A stretch of DNA of 64,000 nt from Haliea sp. E1-2-M8 (GCF_030649675.1 NZ_JAUTDR010000012.1:1-64000), one strand, 5' to 3'. Shown: positions 1-7,978, numbered from the stretch's first letter. The notes: a model not told the origin generated them from the sequence alone. Numbers and translations: made by a program.

Positions 1-207
1 GGGGAAACAGGGTGGGGAAACAAGGTATTAGCAGCAAATAGATTTGGCTGGTTTCTATAGCACATGAGTTGCCCGTTTTTGGCCGAAAGTACGCTAACGC
101 TGGTGATGCGAGGCGCTGGAAGAAAGGGGCTATCCGGGCAGAGAGCCCAAAAAATTCCCCCTGTTCTGTACCGGCTGCCTGGGGCTCGTCGAAACGACCT
201 TTCCCGA

Positions 208-513
208 TTAGCCGTTTTCGGTCCGTAGTCCCAGATGAACCTCCTCCAGTTTCTGAAAGATTCCTTCGATTAAGTTGTCCTGCCCCACGAACAGCCCGTC
301 TGGGCCGCCGTCGTGGAGGTTGCTGAATGGGGGTTCGTACAGGGCTTCTGGGCCCATCACTCCCCGCGCTGTCAGCTGGTGAATGATCAGCTTTACAAAA
401 CGGATCTGGTCACTAGTGAGACTGCGGTCAGTGAGGAACAGGGAGAAGGCGGACTGGGCAGTGCTTCGATCCATGCCGACCCATTGAGTTATATAGAATA
501 GTGGGGATGGGTC
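208..513 (-). pseudogene. Remnant of type I restriction subunit HsdR (C-terminal domain only)
   Basis: About 100 codons on the minus strand, ending in TAA at 208–210, match by eye the C-terminal domain of EcoEI/EcoKI-type HsdR proteins. The signature includes LTSDQIRFVKLIIHQLTARG, then ALYEPPFSNLHDGGPDGLF, and a final EGIFQKLEEVH. A whole HsdR has about 800–1,100 residues with helicase and nuclease domains, and none of that lies upstream: the frame meets a stop at 568–570 and the HsdR-like sequence fades around 500–513. The first ATG in this frame (474) lies inside the conserved segment, so it is not a true start. No hsdM or hsdS is present. I read it as a dead fragment left by a deletion or rearrangement. 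The 207 bases before it show no gene. Confidence 0.6.
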
Positions 514-567
514 AGGGAGCTCATGGCATGACCTGCACAGTGTCCTCGAGTAGCTGGGGAATGGACG

Positions 568-1584
568 TTACGGAACGGTGGCCGCCGGCAGCACGCGTTT
601 CAGAATGTCGGCAAGTGTGACAACGCCACTCATGCGACCTTCGCTCATGACTACCGCAAGTTGCACGCTGGATTTTCGCATGCGGGCGAGCGCCTCGTAG
701 ACCGGAATTTTGGCGTCGAGTACAAAAACTTTCCGCGCTATCTCATGGGCGGGCCGATCAGCTGGCTCCAGCAGGGTATCGCGTACGTGAACCACTGCGG
801 GCTTGATGCCATTGGCGCCGAGTACCAGGATACGCAGGTGGCCCGACTGGATTGCGGCGACGCGAATATCTGCTACTGTTGCGCCCCGCACAACGTGCAC
901 CGGCGTTTCACCCTCGGTAATCAAGGATTCCAGGGGCAGCGAGCCCAGATCGATCAAGCCCGAGAGCTGCTGCTGCATCTGGGGTTTGAGCGTGCCGACC
1001 TTACCCGAGTGTTCAACGAGCTGCCGGATGGTGTTGATGTCCTGCCCGCCAACGGCGGCGCTCTCAACGGGCTCTACCCCCGAAGCCTTCACCAGCCGGT
1101 TGGCGATCCGATTCACCCAACTGAGCAGCGAGCGCAGAGGCCAGATGTACCCCCTGGAAATGATACCAATTGCCAGAGCGGACTTTTCCGGGTGCGCGAT
1201 AGCCCAGGATTTTGGCGCCATCTCGCCGACAACCAGGTGCAGGAAGGTAACAACGAAGAGCGCAAGTCCGAACGCCGCTCCGCCGGCAGCCCAATCCGGT
1301 AAGCCCCACGCCAGCAATATGGGGCCAAGCCAGTAATCGACCGCAGGCTTCGTCACCGCACCGAGGGCGAAGGTACAGAAGGTGATGCCCAACTGAGCTC
1401 CGGCAAGCATCAAGGTCAAATCATTCATACCGCGCAGCGCGGCTCGAGCAGAAGGGCTGTTCTCCGCCAATTCCTCCAGGCGGTGACGGCGAGCACCGAG
1501 CAAAGCGAATTCAATGATGACAAAGAAGCCGCTCAGGGCGATGAGCGTGATGGTCACCAGCGTGACAGTCAACGGATCGTTCAT
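568..1584 (-). CDS. CNNM/CorC-family membrane protein, short paralogue (DUF21 + CBS)
   Basis: 338-residue integral membrane protein of the CNNM/HlyC-CorC group, associated with divalent-cation (Mg/Co) transport or efflux. An N-terminal DUF21 region (about residues 1–180) has three or four hydrophobic segments and the family-like stretches FFVIIEFALLGARRHRLEEL and LHLVVGEMAPKSWAI. A CBS pair follows (about 205–330), including RMSGVVTLADILKRVLP. It lacks the C-terminal CorC_HlyC domain of its upstream neighbour. Its ATG overlaps that neighbour's stop by four bases (ATGA, 1581–1584), so the two are translationally coupled and probably act as a hetero-oligomer. The substrate cannot be read from sequence; the old name 'hemolysin' is misleading. 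Confidence 0.9.
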   Translation of the reverse strand: MNDPLTVTLVTITLIALSGFFVIIEFALLGARRHRLEELAENSPSARAALRGMNDLTLMLAGAQLGITFCTFALGAVTKPAVDYWLGPILLAWGLPDWAAGGAAFGLALFVVTFLHLVVGEMAPKSWAIAHPEKSALAIGIISRGYIWPLRSLLSWVNRIANRLVKASGVEPVESAAVGGQDINTIRQLVEHSGKVGTLKPQMQQQLSGLIDLGSLPLESLITEGETPVHVVRGATVADIRVAAIQSGHLRILVLGANGIKPAVVHVRDTLLEPADRPAHEIARKVFVLDAKIPVYEALARMRKSSVQLAVVMSEGRMSGVVTLADILKRVLPAATVP

Positions 1585-2957
1585 CGGTCTTCCTCGGGCA
1601 CTGGCACATCAACCAGCCGCACACGGACTTCGGTTGGAACGTGCCGCTCAATGCGCAGGACAGCAACAACGAGCCGGCGGCGCATTGGGTCCTCGGAAGC
1701 CAGTTCGGCAGCTTCGACAGGCAGATCAACGTTTACAATGTCACCCTCCGCCGGCAGCGCTCCGAGCTCCGCGATGAGCATGCCGGCCATGGTCTCGACA
1801 TCGCCGCGCGGCAGACGATGGCCGATGGCCCGCTCAACCTCGTCAAGATGCACATCGCCCTCCATGATCCAGGTGTCCTCGCCTTCAGGTACAACGGCCT
1901 CGCTGATTTCATCATCGTGCTCGTCAGTTATCTCGCCTACGATTTCCATGGCAAGATCCTCAATGGTAAGCACGCCGGCGAAACCACCGTATTCATCAAT
2001 GATGCAGGCGAGGTGGTTCGTCGACTGCACCAATTGGGCGAGGGCGTCCGGTAGTCGCATCAGCGTGGGTAACACCATGGGGGGCCTCATCACCGAGGCG
2101 ACAGTCTGATCCGCGTCTCCGGAAGCGAGGTGCGCGAGTACGTCCGCGAGGTGCACAACGCCCACCGGGGCGTCGTCGTCATCGATTACGGGGTAGCGGG
2201 TGTGAGCGCGTGCCATGAGACCACGCAATTCCTCGAGCGTTGTCTCAGGGTCCACCCAGTCGACCTGTGATCGCGGCACCATCGCGTGCTCGATGTCGCG
2301 CTGCGGAAAATCGAGAATACGATCCATCATCAGCGAGAGTTCAAGCGGCAGGTCGCCGCTGTCACGCGAGTTGGCAATGATGTGCGGAAGATCGTCCGCG
2401 GACGCACTGACGTCGAGATCGTGCACCGGTTCGATTCGCAACATGCGCAGCAAAAGGTTGGCGGACTTGTCGAAAAAACTGATGAGCCAGCCAAAAACTG
2501 ACATATAGAGCAAGGTGGAACGGGCGAGCCCAAGGGAGAGCGGTTCAGGATTGGCGATGGCGAGATTTTTGGGGTAGAGCTCGCCGAGAATCATCTGAAC
2601 AAGCGTAGCGACGACCAGCGCCATTACTGTGCCAACCGTTATGCCCGTCGCAACGGACATACCCGTTCCCTGGAGCAGAACCCCCATCGACTCGCCGACA
2701 AGTGGCTCAGCGACATAACCCACCATCAGGCCGGTAACGGTAATGCCCAATTGGGCCCCCGAGAGCATAAAGCTGGTGCGCTCCGTTACGGCGAGCGCGC
2801 GCTTTGCCGATGCGTCACCCGTTGCGGCCAACGCGGCGAGCCTCGTGCGGTCGACCGCCATGTAGGCGAATTCCTGCGCAACGAAGTAGGCGTTTACAGC
2901 GATGATTGCCAAGATGACCAGAAGGCCGAGTAGCAGAGTGAGAAGCGGTTCAATCAT
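1581..2957 (-). CDS. CNNM/CorC-family membrane protein, long paralogue (DUF21 + CBS + CorC_HlyC)
   Basis: About 458 residues. The order is DUF21 transmembrane domain (about 1–195, with AYFVAQEFAYMAVDRTRL and ILGELYPKNLAIA), two CBS motifs (about 215–335, including RYPVIDDDDAPVGVVHLADV and DEYGGFAGVLTIEDLAMEIV), and a C-terminal CorC_HlyC domain (about 355–440). Family members bind adenine nucleotides through the CBS pair and affect Mg/Co homeostasis. I prefer the ATG at 2957, which gives MIEPLL and has GGTAGG a few bases upstream; an in-frame ATG at 2975 has no ribosome-binding site. It is the first gene of a two-gene minus-strand operon with the shorter paralogue. Confidence 0.9.
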   Translation of the reverse strand: MIEPLLTLLLGLLVILAIIAVNAYFVAQEFAYMAVDRTRLAALAATGDASAKRALAVTERTSFMLSGAQLGITVTGLMVGYVAEPLVGESMGVLLQGTGMSVATGITVGTVMALVVATLVQMILGELYPKNLAIANPEPLSLGLARSTLLYMSVFGWLISFFDKSANLLLRMLRIEPVHDLDVSASADDLPHIIANSRDSGDLPLELSLMMDRILDFPQRDIEHAMVPRSQVDWVDPETTLEELRGLMARAHTRYPVIDDDDAPVGVVHLADVLAHLASGDADQTVASVMRPPMVLPTLMRLPDALAQLVQSTNHLACIIDEYGGFAGVLTIEDLAMEIVGEITDEHDDEISEAVVPEGEDTWIMEGDVHLDEVERAIGHRLPRGDVETMAGMLIAELGALPAEGDIVNVDLPVEAAELASEDPMRRRLVVAVLRIERHVPTEVRVRLVDVPVPEEDR

Positions 2958-3470
2958 CGGGCTGCCTACCCGCATTCAGAAAAAGCACGGGTACATCGTG
3001 TTGCAGGTTCAAGGTCCCAAAAGGGGTTCCATGCATCGGGAAGGCATCAGGCGAAATCATATCTGCAAGCGGGCTGTGCGGTCCAGACATTACGCAGGTT
3101 CCATTGTTACATGCCTGCTGCTCAGGTATCCGCGCGAAGACTGTGGGCGGGAAGGGGAGCTTGATCGGCCCACCAACCCGGCTCGGCCGGAAGGTTGCAT
3201 CGACGATGGATAGTTCAATTGCACCCCACAGGATGGTCTGAATTTATATAGTCGATGCAGGGGTTCTTTTCAAGGGCCTACTGGATTTCCGGAAAACAGC
3301 GCGGTAGCCGGTATCATGGCCATGATGCCGGTCATAACCCGTGCGAGCTTCCGGAATTCCCCCGGAAGCGCCAAAGTTATAGAGTGACGCACGTAACTGG
3401 ACAGTGCGTGGATGCAGCCGATCCAGTGGCGCGGCAGGGTCTTGCGCCACGCAGTCCCGGAGGATTTTCG
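2958..3470. other. Non-coding stretch between divergent membrane-protein genes
   Basis: About 510 bases between the start of the minus-strand CNNM operon and the plus-strand P-type ATPase. Open frames here have no recognisable product or ribosome-binding site. A weak sigma70-like pair for the ATPase may be TTGCAC (3219–3224) and TTTATA (3243–3248) with 18 bases between them. This is speculative. Nothing else is evident. Confidence 0.35.
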
Positions 3471-6245
3471 ATGACTGACTCTGACAGATCCTGGCATGCC
3501 CTGCCGGTGGAGGAGGTGTTTGGCGTGCTGCATGCCACCTCTGCGGGCTTGTCCGCCGTTGAGGCGGCAAGGCGACTGCAAGAATCCGGCCCAAACCTCA
3601 TCCCCCGGACCACCAGCCGACCCTGGTACAGGATACTACTACACCAGTTGGCCGACCCCATCGTCTATGTACTGATAGTCGCGGCACTTCTGGCCTTTGT
3701 GATGGGTAAGGTTGCGGACAGTCTTGTCGTGTCCGCAGTGGTGTTGCTCAACACCATTATCGGGTTCGTGCAGGAGATGCGCGCCAGCAAAGCCATTGAA
3801 GCATTGAGCGTCATGGTGTCCCAAAACGCCACGGTGCTTCGGGAAGGTGAGTCAATCCTGGTCCCTTCCGGCGATATCGTGCCGGGCGACGTGATCCTTT
3901 TGCAACCGGGCGACAAGGTTGCCGCCGATGTGCGCCTGTTTGAAGTCAACGGGCTTCAGCTCGACGAGGCAGTTCTCACAGGGGAATCGGTGCCCGTGGG
4001 CAAGCAGGAGGCGCCGACTGAAAGCAATGCAATAGTTGGTGATCGCCTCTCCATGGCCTTCGGCGGAACCCTGGTTACCGCGGGCACTGCGGATGGCATC
4101 GTGGTGGCCACCGGCGCCAGCAGTGAGCTAGGTCAGATCTCCCGGCTTCTGAGTGAGACGGTTGAACTGGAAACGCCGCTGACACGGCGAATCGCCAGGC
4201 TTGCACGGGCTATCACCGTGGCCATAACGTCCGTGGCAGGGCTGATTTTCCTGGTGGGTATGTGGCGCGAGAACTCGTTGCTGGACAGCGCGCTGGCAGC
4301 GATCACCCTGGCGGTGGCGGCCATCCCGGAGGGGCTGCCGGCGGTTATTACCATCGCCTCGGCAATCGGCGTGCAGCGCATGGCCCGACGCAGGGTGATC
4401 ATCCGTCATCTGCCCGCTGTGGAAACCCTGGGCAGTACCACGGTCATCTGCACTGACAAGACTGGCACCCTCACCCGCAACGAAATGACGGTCGAGGCCC
4501 TGTGGACACCCACCCTTGAGATCGAGGTGACAGGGATCGGCTATACCCCGGAGGGACAGTTGCGAGTGGCAGGTCAGGATCTTGATCCCCTGCCGGACGA
4601 TGTCCGCGAGCTGCTCGTCGCAGGCGCACTCTGCAACGATTCAAATCTGGTTTGCACCGACGGCCACTGGAGTATCGTCGGCGACCCCACCGAAGGGGCC
4701 TTGGCAATTGCGGCACTCAAGGCAGGCTTGGAGGAATCAGTGTTACAGGAGACCTTTCCCCGCAGGGGGGAGATTCCCTTCAGCTCAGAGCGTCAGTTCA
4801 TGGCAACCCTCCATGACGGCGACAGCGGCAACCCGGTCGTTTACCTCAAGGGCGCCCCGGAAGTGATTGCCAGGATGTGTACGCACTTCGCCGACGGGCA
4901 GCTTGTTTCCGCAGATCTGGTTCACGAAGCTGCCCACACCCTGGCCGCGCGCGGAATGCGGGTGCTGGCACTGGCCAGGGGCACACTCAAGCCCGGCAAT
5001 TCAGATCTGCAGGTAGCCATCGAGCAGCGAGATCTGTGTTTTCTGGGTATTGCCGGCATGACCGACCCGCCCAGAGAGGAAGCCATTGAGTCCGTCAGAG
5101 CCTGCCAACGGGCCGGGATAGTAGTCAAGATGGTCACCGGAGATCACGCCGCAACCGCGGGCGCCATTGGCCGGGAGATCGGCCTGTTTGCCTCCGCTGA
5201 CGCCGAAGCAGGGGTGGTAACGGGGCAGCAGATTCACGATAGTTCTGATGATGAGCTGATCAGCCTTGTTCGTACCACCAACGTGTTCGCCAGGGTCGCG
5301 CCGGAACACAAGTTGCGCCTGGTAAAGGCTCTGCAAGCGGATGGCCAGGTTGTGGCCATGACCGGAGACGGGGTAAATGACGCCCCCGCCCTGAAACGTG
5401 CAGAAATCGGCGTTGCCATGGGTATAAATGGCACCGCTGTGGCCCGCGAAGCCGCGGACATGGTACTCGCCGACGACAACTTCGCCTCCATCAGTGCGGC
5501 GGTTGAGGAGGGGCGTCGCGTCTATGACAATCTCGCCAAGTCGCTCGCGTTCGTTCTGCCCACCAGTCTCGGTCAGGCGCTGATCATTCTCGTCGCAGTG
5601 CTGTTTTTTCCCGTCACCGACGGCCATTTGCTGATGCCGATAGAGCCCGTACAAATTCTCTGGGTGAACCTGGTGGTGGCCATCGCCCTGGCGTTGCCGC
5701 TGGCCTTCGAGGCCAGGGAGCCGGGGCTGATGGATCGCGCACCCCGACCACCGAATGAACCCTTGCTCAGCCCTTTCCTGGTGTTCCGAACCGTTCTCGT
5801 GGGCGTATTGATGACGCTGGGGGCAATCGCGCTCTTCCTGCGTGAATACCATGCTGACCTGCTGGCCGGCGTTCCGACCGAGCTGGCGCGGGCTGAAGCG
5901 CAGACACTGGCTGTTACCACCATTATCCTGTTTCAGATGCTGTACTTGCTTAACTGCAGGTCACTCACTCAGCCGCTCTGGCGCATCGGGCCGTTCAGCA
6001 ACAGCTGGGTCTACGTAGGCATCGGTTCGACGCTCGGTTTGCAATTTGCATTTGTCTACCTTGAACCACTCAATCGCCTGTTTCATTCCAGTCCAATGGA
6101 TGGCGTCGACTGGTTCCAGTCAGGCGCCGTGGCACTGGCAGGATTTATCATTATTTCCCTGGAAAAGTGGTACTGGAGAAGAAAACAGGCCAACACTGCG
6201 ATTCGCTCTGGGGCCCGGGCTGACTGCCAATCCCCCCGCGTGTAA
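3471..6245 (+). CDS. Cation-transporting P-type ATPase (P2 / CtpF-like)
   Basis: 924-residue P-type ATPase of the inner membrane. It shows an N-terminal cation-ATPase domain, actuator motif TGES (170–173), DKTGTLT with phosphorylated Asp329, and hinge TGDGVNDAP (about 631–639). Hydrophobic pairs precede and follow, giving about ten transmembrane helices. Helix 4 carries PEGLP as in Ca/Na/K P2 pumps, but helix 6 reads NLVVAIAL, lacking the Thr-Asp pair after Asn found in SERCA. That pattern fits the bacterial CtpF/PMA-like branch, so the transported ion is uncertain. The ATG at 3471 is preferred because GGAGG lies 7 bases upstream and it matches the family N-terminus; the frame is open 72 codons further without support. 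It is transcribed alone. Confidence 0.92.
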   Translation: MTDSDRSWHALPVEEVFGVLHATSAGLSAVEAARRLQESGPNLIPRTTSRPWYRILLHQLADPIVYVLIVAALLAFVMGKVADSLVVSAVVLLNTIIGFVQEMRASKAIEALSVMVSQNATVLREGESILVPSGDIVPGDVILLQPGDKVAADVRLFEVNGLQLDEAVLTGESVPVGKQEAPTESNAIVGDRLSMAFGGTLVTAGTADGIVVATGASSELGQISRLLSETVELETPLTRRIARLARAITVAITSVAGLIFLVGMWRENSLLDSALAAITLAVAAIPEGLPAVITIASAIGVQRMARRRVIIRHLPAVETLGSTTVICTDKTGTLTRNEMTVEALWTPTLEIEVTGIGYTPEGQLRVAGQDLDPLPDDVRELLVAGALCNDSNLVCTDGHWSIVGDPTEGALAIAALKAGLEESVLQETFPRRGEIPFSSERQFMATLHDGDSGNPVVYLKGAPEVIARMCTHFADGQLVSADLVHEAAHTLAARGMRVLALARGTLKPGNSDLQVAIEQRDLCFLGIAGMTDPPREEAIESVRACQRAGIVVKMVTGDHAATAGAIGREIGLFASADAEAGVVTGQQIHDSSDDELISLVRTTNVFARVAPEHKLRLVKALQADGQVVAMTGDGVNDAPALKRAEIGVAMGINGTAVAREAADMVLADDNFASISAAVEEGRRVYDNLAKSLAFVLPTSLGQALIILVAVLFFPVTDGHLLMPIEPVQILWVNLVVAIALALPLAFEAREPGLMDRAPRPPNEPLLSPFLVFRTVLVGVLMTLGAIALFLREYHADLLAGVPTELARAEAQTLAVTTIILFQMLYLLNCRSLTQPLWRIGPFSNSWVYVGIGSTLGLQFAFVYLEPLNRLFHSSPMDGVDWFQSGAVALAGFIIISLEKWYWRRKQANTAIRSGARADCQSPRV

Positions 6246-6337
6246 GAATTCTGCCAATGTTGTGTTTGGCCGGTAGTCCGCTCGGTAAGAACACAGTGCC
6301 TGGTTGTTATTCAATTCATCGCCTGAAGAGGTGTCTC

Positions 6338-6352
6338 CGGTGGGCCAGGGAT
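6338..6352. repeat. 15-bp direct copy of the 3' part of the tRNA-Ser gene (att-like)
   Basis: Bases 6338–6352 are identical to 7795–7809, which form the discriminator base, 3' acceptor strand and start of the T arm of the tRNA-Ser gene. The 3' ends of tRNA genes are common attachment sites of integrating elements, and the IS3 element lies between the two copies. It could be the trace of an excised or decayed island. A chance match cannot be excluded, because the identity stops sharply on both sides. Confidence 0.35.
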
Positions 6353-6392
6353 GAATCACAATGGAGTGGTCAACCAATTTGTGACAACCCAG

Positions 6393-7271
6393 TTAAGCTG
6401 CTTTCTTCATTTCAACAATGGCTGATTCATAATCATTCGGACTTGCGTAGTCCAGCGTAGAATGCAGCCGCCGACTGTTATAGAACATCACGATGTAATC
6501 GAGAATGTCCTGTTGTGCCTCAGCGCGGGTCTGGTAGTGCCGCCACTGCACGCGTTCTTTCTTCAAGCTCGCGAAGAAGCTCTCCGCGACCGCATTGTCC
6601 CAGCAGTCTCCCTTGCGGCTCATGCTGCCAATGAAGCCATTAGCCGTTAGCAAACGCCGGTAGGCTTTGCTGGCGTACTGAGAGCCGCGGTCTGAATGCA
6701 CTATCAAACCCGCCTCCGGTCGCCGTTGCCAGAGCGCCATGCGTAGGGCATCCGTCACCAGCCTGGCCTTCATCCGCGAATCCATGCTCCAACCCACCAC
6801 CCGACGGCTGAATAGGTCGATGAACACAGTCAGGTACAACCAGCCTTCCCGGGTCCAGATGTAAGTGATGTCAGTCACGTACGCCTGATCAGGTCCCGCA
6901 GCGGTGAATTCGCGGGCCAACACATTGTCGAACACCGGCTGCTGGTGGTCGCTATTTGTTGTTACCTTGTACTTCTTCCGGTACCGGGCATTGACGCCAG
7001 CCTCGCGCATCAGCGACCGGGCCCGGCGTCGGCCTATGGGATGGCCCAGGGCGTTCAGGGCGCGCTTCATCCGCCGGGACCCATAGCTGTCACCGCTACC
7101 TTTGGCGATTTCCTTTACTGCTGCAATCATCGCCTCGTGCTCGGGATCCGGCAGTCTGTCTCGCTGACGCTGGCTATGCCGGTAGTAGGCATTTCGGCTC
7201 ACACCCAGAAGTCGACACATCACGTCAACCGGCCAGGCCTTCTTGTGCTGGGTGATGAACGCGTATTTCAC
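6393..7271 (-). CDS. IS3-family transposase OrfB (DDE integrase core)
   Basis: Catalytic half of the IS3 transposase, about 292 residues from a GTG at 7271 that overlaps the orfA stop (GTGA) and has AAGGAAA just upstream. It has an HTH_21-like segment (SYGSRRMKRALNALG) and then the rve integrase core. The DDE residues are in YVTDITYIW (first Asp), HSDRGSQY (second Asp) and CWDNAVAESFFASLKKE (Glu). The C-terminus has the usual YNSRRLHSTLDYASP motif. The same frame is open upstream to 7436, as expected for an OrfAB fusion made by -1 slippage at 7301–7307. The fusion is the likely active transposase. Confidence 0.93.
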   Translation of the reverse strand: MKYAFITQHKKAWPVDVMCRLLGVSRNAYYRHSQRQRDRLPDPEHEAMIAAVKEIAKGSGDSYGSRRMKRALNALGHPIGRRRARSLMREAGVNARYRKKYKVTTNSDHQQPVFDNVLAREFTAAGPDQAYVTDITYIWTREGWLYLTVFIDLFSRRVVGWSMDSRMKARLVTDALRMALWQRRPEAGLIVHSDRGSQYASKAYRRLLTANGFIGSMSRKGDCWDNAVAESFFASLKKERVQWRHYQTRAEAQQDILDYIVMFYNSRRLHSTLDYASPNDYESAIVEMKKAA

Positions 7272-7561
7272 CGCGTTTCCTTGGCAAAGAAGACCGTCGC
7301 CTTTTTTAAGATTTCTTTCTCCATCTTCAGTCGGCGATTCTCCTCCCGTAACCGGCGAATCTCGGTCTGTTCCGCTGTCAGCTTGCCATTGCCCCGGAAC
7401 GCCTGCCCCTCCGGTGCCTCGTGCTCTCTGAGCCAACGGCCCAACATGTTGGCATTGATCTCGAGGCTACGCGCCGCCTCAGCTCGTGAATAACCCTGCT
7501 CCAGCACCAGGCTGATAGCATCTAGCTTGAACTCCTTCGAGTACTGCTTTCTTGTGGTCAT
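7268..7561 (-). CDS. IS3-family transposase OrfA (helix-turn-helix, leucine zipper)
   Basis: 97-residue OrfA. The HTH_Tnp_1 domain is at residues 1–50 (KQYSKEFKLDAISLVLEQGY, then SRAEAARSLEI) and binds the terminal repeats. A leucine-zipper-like coiled coil follows (about 60–90, EIRRLREENRRLKMEKEILK). It ends in KKATVFFAKE, typical of the IS3/IS51 group. The slippery heptamer lies in the codons for LKK close to the C-terminus, so slippage adds nearly all of OrfA to OrfB. Confidence 0.93.
   Translation of the reverse strand: MTTRKQYSKEFKLDAISLVLEQGYSRAEAARSLEINANMLGRWLREHEAPEGQAFRGNGKLTAEQTEIRRLREENRRLKMEKEILKKATVFFAKETR
7301..7307 (-). promoter_or_regulatory. Programmed -1 ribosomal frameshift site (A AAA AAG) of the IS3 element
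   Basis: Read on the minus strand, 7307 to 7301 is AAAAAAG. In the orfA frame it parses exactly as A-AAA-AAG, the classic IS3 slippery heptamer. A one-base backward slip places the ribosome in the orfB frame, which is open across this point. Confidence 0.85.
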
Positions 7562-7623
7562 ATCCCATCTCCAGTTTCAGGGTATTATCCTTAACTGGGT
7601 TGGTCACATCCATTCAACCACTT

Positions 7624-7708
7624 CACAACAGCCTCAGGGCTGTTGTGACCCCTTCGGGGCTTCGGCGCTGGGCGCCTCGTTGCAAAACGCTCCTGAGGTC
7701 GCGTTTTG
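7624..7708. repeat. Cluster of strong hairpins between IS3 element and tRNA-Ser
   Basis: Successive inverted repeats occupy most of this gap. There is a perfect 10-bp stem at 7624–7647 (CACAACAGCC, loop TCAG, complement). A CCCC-TTCG-GGGG hairpin follows at about 7649–7660, then a GGCGC/GCGCC inverted repeat at about 7664–7676. The last is an 8-bp stem CAAAACGC/GCGTTTTG at 7683–7708. There is no credible ORF. It may be a transcribed structured RNA, a REP-like element or a recombination remnant. Confidence 0.5.
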
Positions 7709-7750
7709 TCGAACGGGGGTTCGAACCAGGTCCTGGCTCACGTGGAAACA

Positions 7751-7782
7751 AATAAAAAGGGGCACCCTTGCGGGAGCCCCTT
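7751..7782 (-). terminator. Rho-independent terminator of tRNA-Ser
   Basis: On the minus strand, downstream of the tRNA, GGGGC-T-CCC pairs with GGG-T-GCCCC around a four-base loop (7759–7780). It is followed by TTTTTATT. It lies about ten bases after the encoded CCA end. Confidence 0.8.
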
Positions 7783-7791
7783 GTATTTGAT

Positions 7792-7879
7792 TGGCGGTGG
7801 GCCAGGGATTCGAACCCCGGGAGGGTTGCCCCTCAACGGTTTTCAAGACCGCCGCTTTCGACCACTCAGCCAGCCCACC
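7792..7879 (-). tRNA. tRNA-Ser (anticodon UGA)
   Basis: Minus-strand class II tRNA of 88 nt including an encoded CCA (complement of 7792–7794). The acceptor arm is GGTGGGC (7873–7879) with GCCCACC (7796–7802). The anticodon loop CTTGAAA gives UGA. A long variable arm (GAGGG, loop, CCCTC) is typical of serine tRNAs, and the T arm contains GGTTCGAATCC. A promoter lies upstream and an intrinsic terminator downstream. Its 3' part is repeated at 6338–6352. Confidence 0.97.
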
Positions 7880-7912
7880 GGATTGTTTTCCCGCTTTGCG
7901 CGGGAGTGCGCG

Positions 7913-7940
7913 ATTATACAGTGCCCATGCACGCGCACAA
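7913..7940 (-). promoter_or_regulatory. Sigma70 promoter of tRNA-Ser
   Basis: On the minus strand: TTGTGC (7940–7935), 16-base spacer, TATAAT (7918–7913). The tRNA begins 34 bases below the -10 box. A short GCGGGA/TCCCGC hairpin (about 7889–7905) lies in the leader. Confidence 0.6.
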
Positions 7941-7978
7941 GAGTCTGGACCCCAGTGCGCGGACTTTTCAGGCCTCGA

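Larger units (their letters stand above)
6380..7608 (-). mobile_element. IS3-family insertion sequence, apparently intact
   Basis: About 1.23 kb element with two overlapping minus-strand frames (orfA, orfB) joined by a -1 frameshift site. The imperfect terminal inverted repeats are visible: TGTGAC then AACCCAGTTAAG from 6380 on the left, and its complement ending in GGTCACA at 7608 on the right, with a single-base indel. Outer bases TG/CA fit the IS3 family. No 3–4 bp target duplication is clear around these ends (ATT on the left, TCC on the right), so the ends may lie slightly further out or a later rearrangement removed one side. Both frames are open and the catalytic residues are present, so it may be active. 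It interrupts no recognisable gene. Confidence 0.85.

Noticed and set aside
2902-3213. Short plus-strand frames before the P-type ATPase gene.
   Set aside because: No ribosome-binding site, no recognisable motif, and they overlap the start of the CNNM gene on the other strand.
7609-7620. CAACCA at both flanks (6371–6376 and 7615–7620) as the target duplication of the IS3 element.
   Set aside because: The two copies are not at equal distance from the inverted-repeat ends and six bases is longer than usual for IS3; treated as coincidence.
7715-7730. GGTTCGAACC, resembling the T arm of a second tRNA.
   Set aside because: Neither strand supplies a matching T stem, acceptor stem or anticodon arm around it.
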